A stretch of 64,000 bases of DNA from Lineus longissimus (Eukaryota; Nemertea; Pilidiophora; Heteronemertea; Lineidae). Position 1 is the stretch's first letter; every line of letters starts with the position of its first letter. Shown here piece by piece: positions 1 through 11,699 of this stretch. Below the pieces are notes generated by a model. It ran no database searches, had not been told where the DNA came from, and saw only the letters and a list, made by a program, of their open reading frames with translations. The translations under genes and the position numbers were made by a program. The stretch is from positions 12,156,109 through 12,220,108 of the forward strand of contig NC_088325.1 in the NCBI RefSeq assembly GCF_910592395.1, given 5' to 3'.

Positions 1-586
1 GATTCCAGGCAAGAACCGGTTGGCACAATCCTTGATGCATTTTGTGTGATACAGTACATGTAACCCCACCAATATTTTACATAATCAATAATGAAGATTT
101 TCAGAAAATGACTTGAAAGGTGCTAACGTGATTCATGCATGCACCCGTTTCAATTTCAAGGAGTGCTGAAATGGCCTTTCTGTAGCGGTTGCCACATAGA
201 TCCCCGTATTCTTTATCTCTGAGACATTGCTCATGCTTGGCTATGTTTATGGTTATCCATTGTATATCCACAGACTATTACAATAGAAACAACCAGTAAT
301 ACAAGTATCTGCCAAATATCAAGGTTGTCAAACAATCTTCAGGAGCACGATATGTTGACATCCCTTTCTCTCTTTCATGAAACCTTTATATCAGATATAC
401 ATCAGCCGGTGCCAAATGCCAAACTATGAAAGTACATTTAACACATAAATTCCTTTTACCTGAAGAAACTGATACTTTTATACCATGTAAACACCTCAAC
501 ATCTTCCCATGACATAGTGTGAAGCCCTTTCACCCTAATACCCTTCCATAAAGGTACATTCTGCCCTTTTCCTTCCATTAATAGGA
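1..586. other. Noncoding stretch, no gene seen
   Basis: AT-rich sequence with stops in every frame. The only notable word is a TACATGTA palindrome at 55-62, which recurs through the window and is common in molluscan genomes. Confidence 0.6.
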
Positions 587-1083
587 TAAAGGGATATTTG
601 TCACCCGGAGGACAATCTATTGTCCAGACAGTTCTGTTAGACCATCATAAGGGTAAGGAGAGTTAGGCCATTTGTCTGATTGGAACATGACTGATTAGTT
701 TTAATGTCACCAAAGTCATTTGAAAAAATACTTGTTCAACTAATCTGAGATAATAAGGTTTCAGAAATCTTAAAACTTTGTCACCAAACATAGACATAAA
801 GGGATATTTGTCACCCGGAGGACAAATCTATTGTCCAGACAGTTCTGTTAGACCATCATAAGGGTAAGGAGAGTTAGGCCATTTGTCTGATTGGAACATG
901 ACTGATTAGTTTTATTGTCCAGACAGTTCTGTTAGACCATCATAAGGGTAAGGAGAGTTAGGCCATTTGTCTGATTGGAACATGACTGATTAGTTTTAAT
1001 GTCACCAAAGTCATCGAAAAAATACTTGTTCAACTAATCTAAGATAATAAGGTATCAGAAATCTCAAAACTTTGTCACCAAAC
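587..1083. repeat. Mosaic tandem duplication, order A-B-C-A-B-B-C
   Basis: Three blocks recur with only a few base changes. Block A (about 33 bp) starts AAAGGGATATTTGTCACC. Block B (about 85 bp) contains TTCTGTTAGACCATCATAAG. Block C (about 86 bp) ends AACTTTGTCACCAAAC. The order is A 587-618, B 619-704, C 705-789, A 796-829, B 830-914, B 914-997, C 998-1083. The second A-B lacks C, and the following B-C lacks A. Copies are nearly identical, so the event is recent. No coding potential is seen. Confidence 0.9.
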
Positions 1084-1628
1084 GTAAATCATGCAAGACC
1101 TAACTCTTCTTTTTTTTGCGTCCACTCCTTAAAAAACAGGGATGTCAAATTTCGGATTTTAGCAGATTTCAGACTTTTTCCTATCATACATGCTAAATTT
1201 TGAATGGAAAGATCTCTACTCTCTATTGATCTGTGAATTTTCGATATTGAACCAAAAATATGCATTTTAGAGGCAATTTTATGCCAGTGAGTGCTGCTCA
1301 AAGAGCAAGATTTTGACAAGAAAAACATCTCAGACATTTTGACCTAGCTCATCACATTCTTGATTGAGGCGACCCTGTTTTCATCCACCGAACATGATTG
1401 ACTGTATAAGGAGTGAACGAGAAGAGGTCTATCCCGAAAAAGACCAATACCAAGCTTCAAGTATGAAATATCTCATATGTAAGACGCGAAAGAATGCGTC
1501 CTCCCTCCACTTGCCTCAATTACAGTGATTTGACCAATATTGTCTTTGCCATCATCCAAGCTGACCACATCATAGCACCTGTGCTAACAACATTACCCAA
1601 CCACAGTCTCCAATGCAGCTGCTGAAAA
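1084..1628. other. Noncoding stretch, no gene seen
   Basis: No repeat, RNA gene or exon-like segment with good splice sites was found. Confidence 0.55.
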
Positions 1629-1771
1629 CTACAATAGAGCTAAAATCGAATTGTCTGCGGGTCTCCCTTTACTCTCCTCAATTGTGATCCATGTCTGACA
1701 GTGTGCATCTTCAGAATTGTCAACGGTAATGACAGAGTTGGTTGGCATCGTAGAGTTACTCCGGGACGCCG
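1629..1771 (-). CDS. Weak candidate terminal exon, unknown protein
   Basis: On the minus strand a possible acceptor (GATGTCACAG) is followed by an open segment of about 47 codons ending in TAG. The frame reads through polar sequence including STMPTNSVITVDNSEDAHC and ITIEESKGRP, without low-complexity bias. A two-base overhang would join the previous exon. The frame does not join the minus-strand exon at 5815-5966 in phase, so it would belong to another gene or need an intervening exon. No family is recognised, no poly(A) signal was found close by, and a chance open frame is quite possible. Confidence 0.2.
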
Positions 1772-4700
1772 CTGTGACATCATCGATACTCCATACAGTG
1801 TTACCGAACACTCAATTAATTGACAAAAGGATATAAGTGAGGTAATGTTGTGATTAACTAACTTGTGGAAAAACATTCTGAGATTCTTTTCATAAGGATT
1901 GACCGGTTGACTTTAGCGTCTGTTTATCTTCTCAGGTGAGTGACAATGCATTTATCATTATCTTAATATATGTTGATATGAGTGTTTGTTTTTGTTTAGT
2001 TCTGTACATTTTTTTGTACATTTTACTAACTTGACCCTTAATAGCAAATCCGGGTGCATATCGCTAAACGACACCAGCAGATAACCGAAGAAATTTCACA
2101 AAAGGCCGACAACAGTGAAATGAACAACCAGTCCGTCGCACCTGCTGAGCTCACACACAGCAACACGCGCCTGGTTTTGCTGTGACACCCTTCCTTAAGT
2201 AAGAATTATTGGATGATTTGTCCAACTCTTGTCCACAAAATGATATATCCCATCATAAAAGGGTTAATTTCCTGCTTGTGCCCACGAATTTTTACGTCAA
2301 CGATAAAATATTCTTTAAATTTTATTTTGGAGTGTTTTCATTGAGTGCAAGTAATGATCATCACATTGTCTCCCGCAATCACGACAATATAAAAATTCCC
2401 CTGAAGCATAATATTTGTGTTTCAAGTAATCTTTGTTTACCCAATATATTGATTCTTGTATCATCAATTAAAACGAATTAAAATTCAGCATGTTCAGTCA
2501 TCATTTACTGGGATAATCTGTTCAGGAATTGTTTCACTGACATTGTTTTGTTGCTGTTACTTCACTAATACCCGGTAAGTTAAACCTGATAATATGTATT
2601 GGTGCCTATTTATTTTTGCAATAATTTCCGAAAAATTAATAAGCTTTCTTTCAGTTCATCCAATCCAATAAAATTGACTGCAAGTCTTATTTTTGCAAAC
2701 ATAGGTATTTGCAGAATCCACAAAAATGAAACGCCCACAAAGTGTTTAACGGTTTACAATGTATCGATCTTAAGGTATCATCAGTGGAAACGCGTTCAAA
2801 TTCTGTTTATCGTCGTTCATTTGCTTGGTGTGAGCAAATTTGGTTTGTTTTGTTAGTTGTGTTGCCACTGTACTGTAAATGCTCTGTTGTATTGACTCAC
2901 CTTAAACTCTAATTAGTGTCAGCAAAGCAAATATTTGCCTTTTCTTCATGGTCTATTTGATGATAAATGCAATTGTTTTCAATTGAGGCCAACATGTGTG
3001 AAACAGGGTATTGAGCTGTTTTGAGAATTTCGAAGTAAATGAATGGAACTTATGTTATTAGTTTATAGATTTTCTTTTTGAACATGTTAAATTGATGTCA
3101 AAATCAAAGTATTAAGCATTGTAACAATAAAATGATGATGAGCAAGTATCAGAGCGGTTGGGAACTGATGATTATGAGAAAAGTTTTTGAAATTCTGTTC
3201 AAAATGGGTTAACGTTGATTCTCTTCAAGTTGTATTTGCATAACTTCTTAAGATACTCAGCAAAGTTCAGTATCATTAGAGGGAATTGCTTTGATGTTCT
3301 ACCCACCCCTGGGAACTTTCAACTTAAATCCATTTAAACTCTCAAAGGGTGAATTTCTCATTTCATCTTTGAGAGCCTTTATTTTCCGTCTATACTTAGT
3401 TTGAAAACTTTTGACAAAAACTATTTTAAGGAGTTAACCCCCTTAGGCTGCCATCGTCGTGATTACAAACATCAATGTAAACATATTGTCAATAAAATGT
3501 ATTACCGTTAGGCAAATTTAATGTTTTGCCCAACTAAAATACATTCAGTAAAGTTGCGATGTCATGTGACTTTCTGACAAATAACTACAAAAATGTTTTT
3601 TTCTAGGATCGTATCGGCGTTGCAGTGTTTGTTTTCAACTTTTAAGCACCTGTGACCTGTGGTTTTAATCGACAGTAACAGCTCAGTTTGGTGGTCATCG
3701 CAGATCGATCGAAATATAGCCACGATTCAGATAGCTCGTTTGAGCTGCGCTTCAGTGTACTTGATTATTGCCATCCTAAAAAAAGCGCTCCTGTAATGGT
3801 GATACAAAATATCTGGAGAGGACTGTTATGAATTTAACGATCATTACCTGATCTTGAAAAATGCCAGACGCCAGACTTAATCATGAAATAATCATGTGAT
3901 GAAAAAAAAATCATGTGCTGATTACTTAAAAAGTGTGAAACTTTCATAGGACAATGTTAACTACTTAACGGAACACTTTAATAGAAAATGATACAAACTT
4001 TTTGACAAACGAAAGTCGATGCTACTATGTTTTGCTGATCTTTGCTAGCTGTAAGCGATAACTCGAGTGACATTCCCTTCGCGCTAATCTATAGTCATAT
4101 TCCAATGTTAGCCTTTGTTGATGTGTTGCTACATCGGATCATCACATCGGAAATCAGATGCTGTGATCTTTTTATCTCATGGGAATGATCTGATGAGATT
4201 ACAAGTATAAGGAGGGTAACCCTTTGACTTCTGTATACCATTATTCAGGCAGCATCTCTCGTGTCAACATGAATACACTGCAACCTTCAACAGTCTTACA
4301 ACACACAGCTTAACACACAGTCATACATTGTCATAGTAGAGTTGGAAAGACACATTTTCCAAATAATCACAAATCTGAATCATAGATGGTTACTTAATTG
4401 TGAACCATTTAAAGAATGTTAAAGCCAGTTTCAGCCTGATTTTGTCAAATAGTCAACACCATAGCTCATGGCATTGCAAGGAGTGAAAGAGTCATTGGTT
4501 GCCACAGGCATTTTGTCTCTTTCAAGAGTTTGAATTGCTACTTTGGATTTTTCACTTTAATGACAATTTACTCATCAATTTAACGATTGAATGAATAATG
4601 CCAAAATGATCAGCCACAGAGAAACCAGGCTGCGGTAGGAAAATGGTCAATGTTTGATGAGGAATCCTTTTCTAACATTTGAACTGCACTTAATCACTTG

Positions 4701-5814
4701 ATGGGCCTGGATCCAAGGGGTTGGCAGCAGAGGGGGTGCACCAGACGCACAGCCCCCCTCCAATTCATGAAATATCTTATAAATTGACCTTGAAATTGTG
4801 GAAGAGTAAGGAAATTCTAATGAGCTATGCAGTGTAATCACCCTTTTTTTCCTGCTCCTAGATCTGCTTATGGCCAGTGTAGGCAAAGCTTAGTCCCACC
4901 ACAGGTCACCAACTGCACATATCTAATTGTCTCTGCATTGCAACCCAATGACACTGTCCACAATAACACAAGAATTACTTAGACTAATTAAATCGTGGAC
5001 ACACTACTTTGTGTCGGAGCATAGGAGACCATTAATTTTAGGATCAAGATACAGATGCAATTGGATTAATGGCTATACCACAGATGCACGTTGAGAGGAT
5101 GTATCGGCAACAGTCTGATGACCACGTCAGGAAAGAATATTAACCTTTTAGGTCCTAAAGCATCCTACATGAGAGGTTTCTGTTAAAGTTTGTTGGAAAA
5201 AACTTGGGGGCCTTTTTTTCAGACTTCGTGATGCAGTCAGACAAAGATATGAAGCAATTTGTGTGTGATCAGTACAAGAGTTAATTACTTGAGGAAAGCC
5301 CAAATTGGTATAACTTTAACATGTGACTACTTTGAAATCAAGACAGCTCCAAGAAGAAAGCAATTCTGAAAATGGTAGTATCCGTTAAGAAATGAGTCTG
5401 ACCATGAAGTCCTGTTATCACTTTCCACTGAAACTGTTCTTGATGAGTATAAGTAAATAGTCCTGGACCCTAGCTTCTAAGAGCAAAGGAGATACTTTTA
5501 TCACAGAAGTTCTGAAAGTTTTCTCGTAACCCCCTGGGAATGATAAGTAAAGGATGTATGTGGCCAAAGAAGTGACTACTAAAACCACAATGTTTTGTTT
5601 CCCTACTGATGGCCATAACAGTTTACCCTTAACAGCCACCACCAAGGTGTTAGCAAAGTAGCTCGAACAACACCGTGCTACCCCAAGGACAATAGCCGAG
5701 AATGGAGCCTACTTGCTAAGAGCAGAGTATCTCTGTGATAATGCAATCAGAAAAAAAGCCATTTACCCATTAGGGTGACCATTAGCCAATCAAAAATACC
5801 TATAAAGGACTTAC
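1772..5814. other. Mostly noncoding; CpG-bearing patch and decayed repeats
   Basis: A CpG-bearing patch at 2041-2190 holds a 21-codon ATG frame at 2119 (MNNQSVAPAELTHSNTR) in fair start context. A GTAAGT donor word lies at 2575-2580 behind a TTCAG, so a small exon is imaginable but unsupported. The stretch 2270-2860 is very AT-rich and resembles decayed interspersed repeat. Nothing else is supported to 5814. Confidence 0.45.
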
Positions 5815-5966
5815 AGGTAGTAAAGGTCAAATAATCGCGTGAAAGCATCGTCAGCGTAAACAGCTCCGTTGGCGGCAAACTTGTCAGACGGTGACCAATC
5901 CACTTTCTGCTGATTAGTATGGACATGGTGAGGGTCGTGGGCATGATGAGACACATCAGGATTGTC
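5815..5966 (-). CDS. Internal coding exon, histidine-rich segment, unknown protein
   Basis: One of the better exons in the window. On the minus strand a pyrimidine-containing acceptor (CTCCTTATAG) opens a 152-nt segment that is open in one frame for 50 codons and ends at a perfect GTAAGT donor. The peptide starts DNPDVSHHAHDPHHVHTNQQ, has VDWSPSDKFAANGAVYADD in the middle and ends in TRLFDLYYL. It enters in phase 0 and leaves in phase 2. The base composition is more GC-rich than the flanks. The His cluster (HHxHDPHHVH) could bind metal, but that is inference. YADD here is not in a reverse-transcriptase context. Candidate upstream exons on the same strand at 15460-15525 and 17175-17315 also end in phase 0, which would allow one gene, but this is unproven. 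Family not recognised. Confidence 0.5.
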
Positions 5967-6484
5967 CTATAAGGAGGATGTTGACGTCTTCTTGAACTTG
6001 ATGTGGTTGGTAAATTGTGATTGCATATTACCCATGAAAGCAATGAGAAGACATTTGTTGATGGCAGTGCAGACAAATTTGTTTTGGATCTGATTGAAAA
6101 CATGACGTCTTGGCTTTGGGAAAATCTTTCAGGGTTTTTCGGTCAAAAATTGTAACCTCTTGTAGACTTGTATGTGCTGATCCAAGGGTGCAGTTAGCCA
6201 TACCCCATCCCAATGCTTTTCAGAAGAATCTTTCAAATTGACCATTAAGCATTGGTAAGTTAGGAGTTGACCAGGATATTGATACTAAAAAACTAAGCCA
6301 CGTGTCCGTTCTCTGACATGTCTGAATTCAGTATCCACCGCTGAAGTTGTAAAAGAATATCTAAGTTAAATGTGGCACTGTGTAGACTGCAGAATAGCAA
6401 AAAAGGATGGCCACTTTTGTGATGAAATTGTATTAGAACCACATCCCTTTGACAGGTTCTCGCACCTCATTCAAAAGTTGTAGT
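5967..6484. other. Noncoding, probably intronic or intergenic
   Basis: No convincing exon. Overlapping minus-strand open frames reach in from the 5815-5966 exon but carry no splice support. Confidence 0.5.
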
Positions 6485-6512
6485 CTGGTATGATTATTCT
6501 GGTATGATTATT
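6485..6512. repeat. Two tandem 14-bp units
   Basis: CTGGTATGATTATT occurs twice head to tail, followed by a third CTGG. Confidence 0.85.
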
Positions 6513-6710
6513 CTGGTCTGATGAGGTTTAGAACAGTATGGATGTCACTTTTAAAGAGGATAATGGAATTGGAAGTTGCCATTAGGCACATCAGGTATGC
6601 TGCGTTAGCCAAGGGACAAAGGTCTCCAGTGTTACTGAAAATATATATTCTGATGGCAATGGAGATGATCTGTTTGTGATTATTTTGCAATACTCAATAG
6701 AGACCTCTAC

Positions 6711-6976
6711 CTTCTTTGCCTTAGGAGAGGGAGAAACCTAACAGAGGGTGATGACAGGTTTATGGAAACTATCTTTTCAGTAGTAACATAGATGAGTGTT
6801 CTTTGAAATCTTTGTCCTTATGAGGCTGCCCACATTTATTTGCCAGAAACTATTACTGTCTTTGCCTCAGGAGAGAGAAACATCTCAGGGCATAAAGAGT
6901 TTGTGGAAATAATCTTCAACAGATGTCACAGATGAGGTTTCTTTGAAAACTTTTTCCTGATGAGGCTGCACAGGGT
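6711..6976. repeat. Diverged tandem duplication, about 145 bp apart
   Basis: The segments 6711-6833 and 6857-6976 align by eye along their length. Shared words include TCTTTGCCT.AGGAGAG at the start, ATGGAAA/GTGGAAA with TATCTT/AATCTT in the middle, and TTCTTTGAAA..CTTT.TCCT.ATGAGGCTGC at the end. Both strands carry stops in the units, so this is an old noncoding duplication. Confidence 0.7.
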
Positions 6977-8339
6977 GATTTCTCATAACTTATCCCTTGG
7001 AGTTGGTTGGGTAAAAAAGATTAATCTGTAGAAGATCACTGCCAAGGTAAATGTCAAATTGACAAGTTATCATTTGCTTTAACAGGAGTCATTGTTTTGT
7101 CAAAGGCAGTAGGAAAGACAATGTTTTTACTCTACAGCAATTGGAAATTATTACAAAGAGTGTATAAAGTTAATAATCTTCACGACTTTTCAACCAAAAA
7201 AATGAGAATTCATCCAATGTATCAAAAATCACATAAAGTCTGTCTGACCAATCTTTCAATGGCCTCAAAATGACACTGTATCCTTCTCAGTATTTTGTCT
7301 TCCCCTGTGTAACATTTATCTCTGCCTCTCAAAGACGGAGAGCCAGATTGAAGACTTCTTTATCAGGTTTGCCGGGAAATTCTCTCCCAGTGGAACTCCT
7401 GTGAGGTAAAACGACCAAGAGTAGACTTCCCTGTGCTGTAATGAACTATTCATTGTCCTCTTGTGGGCAGATTGCTGACGTCTTTCACAGGCCACTGGTG
7501 TGTTCGGTTTCTTAGTGGGGACAGTATTGATGTAGCTAGCTGGCTATTAACATGCCTAAGCCAAATTCAATCTTCGAGACTGTGTTTTATGTCGCAATAC
7601 CGCAGTGGTGCTAAAATTACAAAACCAGGATGCTGGTGGTCACACGTTGGGGTATTGATTTAGCCTAAACATCCTAAAGTTTGCTTACTCTACTTTCATG
7701 TACTCTCTTAGCAAAAGTTATGAATTTGACTTGGAGCAGATAGAGGTAAACAAGGTTAAGATATCTGCAATTCATGTCAAAAGTTTGAGCCAGAAAAGTT
7801 TGATCAGTATGAAGGGAGCTTGGCCTTTCAGTGCATATTGTACTGGGGGCGGTCATGCCTCAAATCAATTAGCAAGTCTTGGATTTATGATTCTAGAGTA
7901 TCAAACCTTTGATGCAAGTATCTACCATGCATTACACATTACCTAAACCTTGCTCTTGATTTCCCAATTCTCCCTGGTCACTCAAACCGTATCAATGTTG
8001 TCGGTCAGAACCGTATCATACAAGAAGAATTATTCCTCAAGCATGTCAAGTACTCGTGGGACAGCCAAGAAATTGCTCAGCGAGCGTAGGTCACATGACT
8101 GTTCAGCTCATTCATCCTGCTGCCGAAGTTGTCTTATAGTATGCCACACATATGTCCCTTTAGAGCCCTGGACATAATTGCCATCAGCCTCTGTGTAGGT
8201 TTGGTACCTTATGGTCTTGGATTGATAACGTCTTGGCCTCAGTGATACCCATGTAACCTGGTAACTTTGGTTTTGGCATGGAACACAGTGGCTGTGACAA
8301 TTAACCATCTAATACATGTATGATGGACTGGTATTTCAG
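6977..8339. other. No firm gene; several competing short open frames
   Basis: The stretch 7910-8310 holds short open frames on both strands. On minus, 8108-8308 can be read behind a GTCACAG acceptor as a segment with HCVPCQNQSYQVTWVSLRPR and EADGNYVQGSKGTYVW, ending in TGA. On plus, a 50-codon frame with INVVGQNRIIQEELFLKHVK lies at about 7960-8088. They overlap, none has a good donor, and none is recognised, so no exon is called. Confidence 0.35.
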
Positions 8340-8568
8340 TTCGGTGCATCATTACCTATGCTATGAATATGATGAAGTCCAAAAGTACCAGTCTCCAGAT
8401 GTCATGATGCAAACCTACATAAACCCTCTCGCCCCAAGAAAATATGACTGTGTTAGAAGATCAGAAATCAACTCGGAACATGCTGAAAGTTGTCATCATA
8501 AAAAATGTCCGCTGTCCTGTCAGTATCCCCAGACGTTTTATCTCGTAACACCAGCGGTCAACGAGTAA
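8340..8568 (+). CDS. Candidate terminal exon, cysteine-containing, unknown protein
   Basis: An acceptor (GGTATTTCAG) precedes 229 nt that are open in one frame to a TAA stop. The entry overhang is one base. The peptide contains YEYDEVQKYQSPDVMM, INPLAPRKYDCVRR and ESCHHKKCPLSCQYPQTFYL and ends VTPAVNE. Codon use looks ordinary and the segment is not repetitive. An AATAAA word overlaps the stop (GAGTAATAAAAC), which would place cleavage close behind the coding end. No matching upstream exon was identified. An unspliced reading from an in-frame ATG at 8320 is the alternative. Family not recognised. Confidence 0.3.
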
Positions 8569-9463
8569 TAAAACATCACAGAGCAACTCCCAGTTGGGCA
8601 TTTACGGTCATTGGACATCCTGAAATATTACCTTTGGGCTTTTAAAAATGATTTCTCATTGTCCATTGTGGTGTTGAGACATGACTAAGACCAGCTTCGA
8701 TACGGCTAAAGGAGATGCTAATTAGCCACGGGATATATCGAGCCCAGGGGACACTAACTGGAGGCAAGGTTTCAGTTGGCCAAAGAAATCAGACAGAAGC
8801 CAAGGTTTTATGTTCGTAGTTTTTTTATCATCGTTACAGTGCATTATTATGTCATCTCGTCCCATTCCCCAGGTTCTCCTCGATAATGATTGACGTTAAT
8901 TAAGATGGGTAGGTTTCAATTGGCCAAAGATCATGATGGGAAGTCAGATTTTACAATCATTTTTTATGGCGTATTTCATTACGACTCCCTGGTTTGCTTG
9001 TGGTCAATGGATGACATCATCGACTTATGGGTTGTGGGAAAAAAAGTGACTTAATGTCCATGTGTCATGTTGTGATTGTATTGTTTTTTTCCCAGAAACC
9101 TGATGACCGTCCACGATACCACATATCGGTTGTATTCAGCATGTATAGCAAATATCATTTCATTCCATAGCAAACAAGTAGGCTACAGGCCAAAGTTAAG
9201 GTTACTTGTGGCCTCAGTGTTAGTCCACATTTTTACAAATATTGTTTCATTATATATCTAGTAAATAGGCCACAGGCCAAATTAAATGTTTTTAAACTCC
9301 ACTTTTTATGTTTGCACCAAGTCCTTCAATGTTGTACATTTTAACTAAAAACTAAATTTGATTTCTGCCCAATTGAGCTTTTAAATTGATTGCAAATTCA
9401 TTTCACATTTGAATACATAAAGACTGTTATTCAAATTGACCAAAAAGCGTTTTGTTTCCAAGT
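8569..9463. other. Noncoding; weak internal direct repeat
   Basis: The phrase AGGTTTCA.TTGGCCAAAGA occurs at about 8768 and 8911 with loosely similar surroundings, suggesting a very old duplication of about 145 bp. A pair GTAGGC.ACAGGCCAAA / ATAGGCCACAGGCCAAA lies near 9180 and 9265. No gene was seen. Confidence 0.45.
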
Positions 9464-9745
9464 TCAGCCTTGCCTTGAGCAAATACATTGAAACCATTGA
9501 CTTTTGCCAGGGGCCGATATCACTAAATATCGGCTTTTAGACGGCTTACGCGGCACCTGTATAGTTAGATCACCGATTCTACTTTTATGTGAGTGAGTCA
9601 TCGGAAACAATTGATTATCCGTTGTCGCTTGGCTGTCTTGCACGAGTTTATGTCGGACAAAGAGATAGTGCTTAATTGGCACTCTCCGATTTTCTCCCGC
9701 TATCAATAATCGTGGCCATGCGGTCGTGATATCACTGTTGGCCAT
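9464..9745 (-). CDS. Weak candidate 93-codon ORF in a CpG-richer island
   Basis: On minus, ATG at 9745 (TGTATGGCC context) starts 93 open codons ending in TGA. The peptide begins MANSDITTAWPRLLIAGE, contains VPIKHYLFVRHKLVQDSQ and ends SQWFQCICSRQG. The stretch has more CpG than its flanks and includes a perfect 7-bp stem hairpin (GCCGATA/TATCGGC) at 9513-9534. The length is within what chance allows in a window of this size. No family is recognised, and the island may instead be a decayed mobile element or regulatory patch. Confidence 0.2.
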   Translation of the reverse strand: MANSDITTAWPRLLIAGENRRVPIKHYLFVRHKLVQDSQATTDNQLFPMTHSHKSRIGDLTIQVPRKPSKSRYLVISAPGKSQWFQCICSRQG

Positions 9746-10980
9746 ACATGTAGTGTATGATATGTCAATCTTGGTACTTTTTAAACCATGAAATTTTGAA
9801 AAAACAAAAGAATGTCCACCAAATCTGCCAAAACAAAAATCTTGAAAACGTTTAGTTTTTTCTCAGAAATCTTTGCAAATTGCAAAAATAAAAGAGGCAT
9901 GGAAATTTTGCGGTCTGCAGTATTTGCCCCCAGCAAGGACATGAAGCTGAGAATACCAGTGTGTCTGCAAATGTCAGAGCAATAAACATTTCATACACAC
10001 GTACAGAAGTTTTCACACTTATTCCTTATTTGGTGCTGGAACAATCACACAATAAAGACATTCCATGTCAGGTCTTCTATATCAATGGTGCAAATTATGT
10101 TGACCCTCTTCATCATCTCCCAATTTTCCAAAAAAGTGGGGAGACAGTATAGTACCTTTTGCCCTCAGTTTTTCTGTCGGTCTGTTTCATCAGTTTGTCA
10201 GTTCGTCTGTATGTCAGTTGGTCAGGAAGTGTTATCTACTCCTAGACCATCCAACGAACCAACTGGAAACATTGGTACATGTTTGTTACCTCCACTGATG
10301 TGCACACCACCCTTATCAACCCTTGTACACCCTGCCTTTACCTACTACACCACAACAATACATTCTACATTATACTTCATTATTTGCGATAATATCATAT
10401 ACCGTAACGATGCCAATAACAGAAATTTTACTGTGAAAAAAGAACAGTGACCAAGGCAGTCCCGTGCCCCAGGCCATATCACAAGAACTACATATCCTTA
10501 TTGACGTTTTAACCAGTTTTCCCCTCTCGGTGGTCATCGCCCCATTTTGCCTGAGGACTCGCACTCACTTTGATGTCTGACCATCGTTAGTATTGTTTAA
10601 TCTTGCCTGAGACCTAATTAGATGTAATTCGGCTTATTGCGGCTTTGTTGTTGAGAGTGGTTGCAATGATTCCCTTTGCGGTGTCGTGGGCTGTGAACAC
10701 TTCATCGACTTCTGGTCACTCCCATTTCAAATAATTACATAACGCACGATCTGAAATTGTCATCCGCAGAAATGAGTCACCTATTGTGAAATAGTTCAAG
10801 AAACACCCTGATAGTGTCATGTCTAAAAGTTTATAATAGTAACATGAATAACAACATGGATTATAGAAAAATTAGTAAAGGATAGTCTTTATCAAGACAT
10901 ACTTATGACAACGTACACAGATCGTGTGACATTTTCCTATATGAATGAGAGTTACATGTACTTCCCTTACGTAAACAAAT
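9746..10980. other. Noncoding; decayed repeats and GTCTGTC-type low complexity
   Basis: Bases 9780-9925 are A-rich with GAAATTTTGCGGTCTGCAGT, a style seen in decayed bivalve interspersed repeats. Bases 10165-10230 are a degenerate GTCTGT/GTCAGT low-complexity run. No exon with good splice sites was found. Confidence 0.45.
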
Positions 10981-11110
10981 ACCAATTCACCATGGTGAAA
11001 TGATGATTGACCATGATGAATTCATATTTACCTGTTTGGACTTAGAACAGTTTCTCATCTTTCAGTTGAAGTTCAAAATTCTTCAAAATTTTCAAAGTCT
11101 ATAAATTTCT
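10981..11110. repeat. Short CCATGG palindrome array plus partial 140-bp unit
   Basis: TTCACCATGGTGAA is centred near 10992.5, a variant CCATGA near 11013.5 and a decayed ACCTGT near 11033.5, so the spacing is 20-21 bp. Directly after it, 11036-11110 (TTGGACTTAGAACAG... TTCAAAATTTTCAAAGTC) matches part of the A+T-rich unit that is tandem at 11700-12310. This is the same pairing of array and unit as at 11586-12310. Confidence 0.7.
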
Positions 11111-11585
11111 TGGACTGATAGGGGTAGGGTAGTCCAAGGAACTGCCCATGTTCATACTCGAAGACATGGGCCCTTAGTTTGAGATGCACGTGTCCTATCA
11201 TTTGAGCCAGCCCCCTCTTCCATGATACTCTCGGGGGTTGCTTGAGATTTTGCTTGGAAATGCCTAACAAACTATATCCCCGCAACACCGTGTTTTAATT
11301 TTCTCAGCAGATTTATACAGGTTTCTTTCTTCATGCATTCTCCATATGACTTATTAAACTAGCTACGAAAACAAAGACCATACCTCTGACATTTGATGAA
11401 TTGTTCTGGGAATTGTTTGCTGCCAAACACTCTTTGTTAGATCTAATGTCTCTAAAAGCTTAATTGTTTCGATATCATAATAACTGCCATTGGCAAGGTT
11501 TTCCTCCTCCCATTCCCTGCGTGTTGTCTTAAGCCCTTCCATAGGCTCTAAAGCACTTTCAAAAAATTACTTTCTTGTAGCATCA
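11111..11585. other. Noncoding stretch, no gene seen
   Basis: Short open frames on both strands lack splice support. Confidence 0.5.
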
Positions 11586-11697
11586 TTTCACCATGATGAA
11601 ATGATGATTTACCATGGTGATTGCATATTTACCATGGTGAAATCTGCATTCGCCATGGTAAATATTAATTCACCATGGTGAAGTTAGCTTCACCTTG
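11586..11697. repeat. Array of CCATGG palindromes with 20-21 bp period
   Basis: Palindrome centres lie near 11593.5 (CCATGA variant), 11614.5, 11634.5, 11655.5 and 11675.5, with a decayed unit near 11695. The typical unit is TT(C/T)ACCATGG(T)GAAA plus a few spacer bases. The palindrome core is conserved better than the spacer. The spacing is close to two turns of B-DNA. Confidence 0.85.
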
Positions 11698-11699
11698 TA

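Noticed and set aside
5815-5966. Reverse transcriptase, because of the YADD tetrapeptide
   Set aside because: The surrounding residues do not fit the RT catalytic block, the segment has consensus splice sites, and no other RT motifs are nearby.
10085-10450. 121-codon open frame on plus
   Set aside because: Runs through GTCTGT-type low-complexity DNA and has no protein-like pattern.
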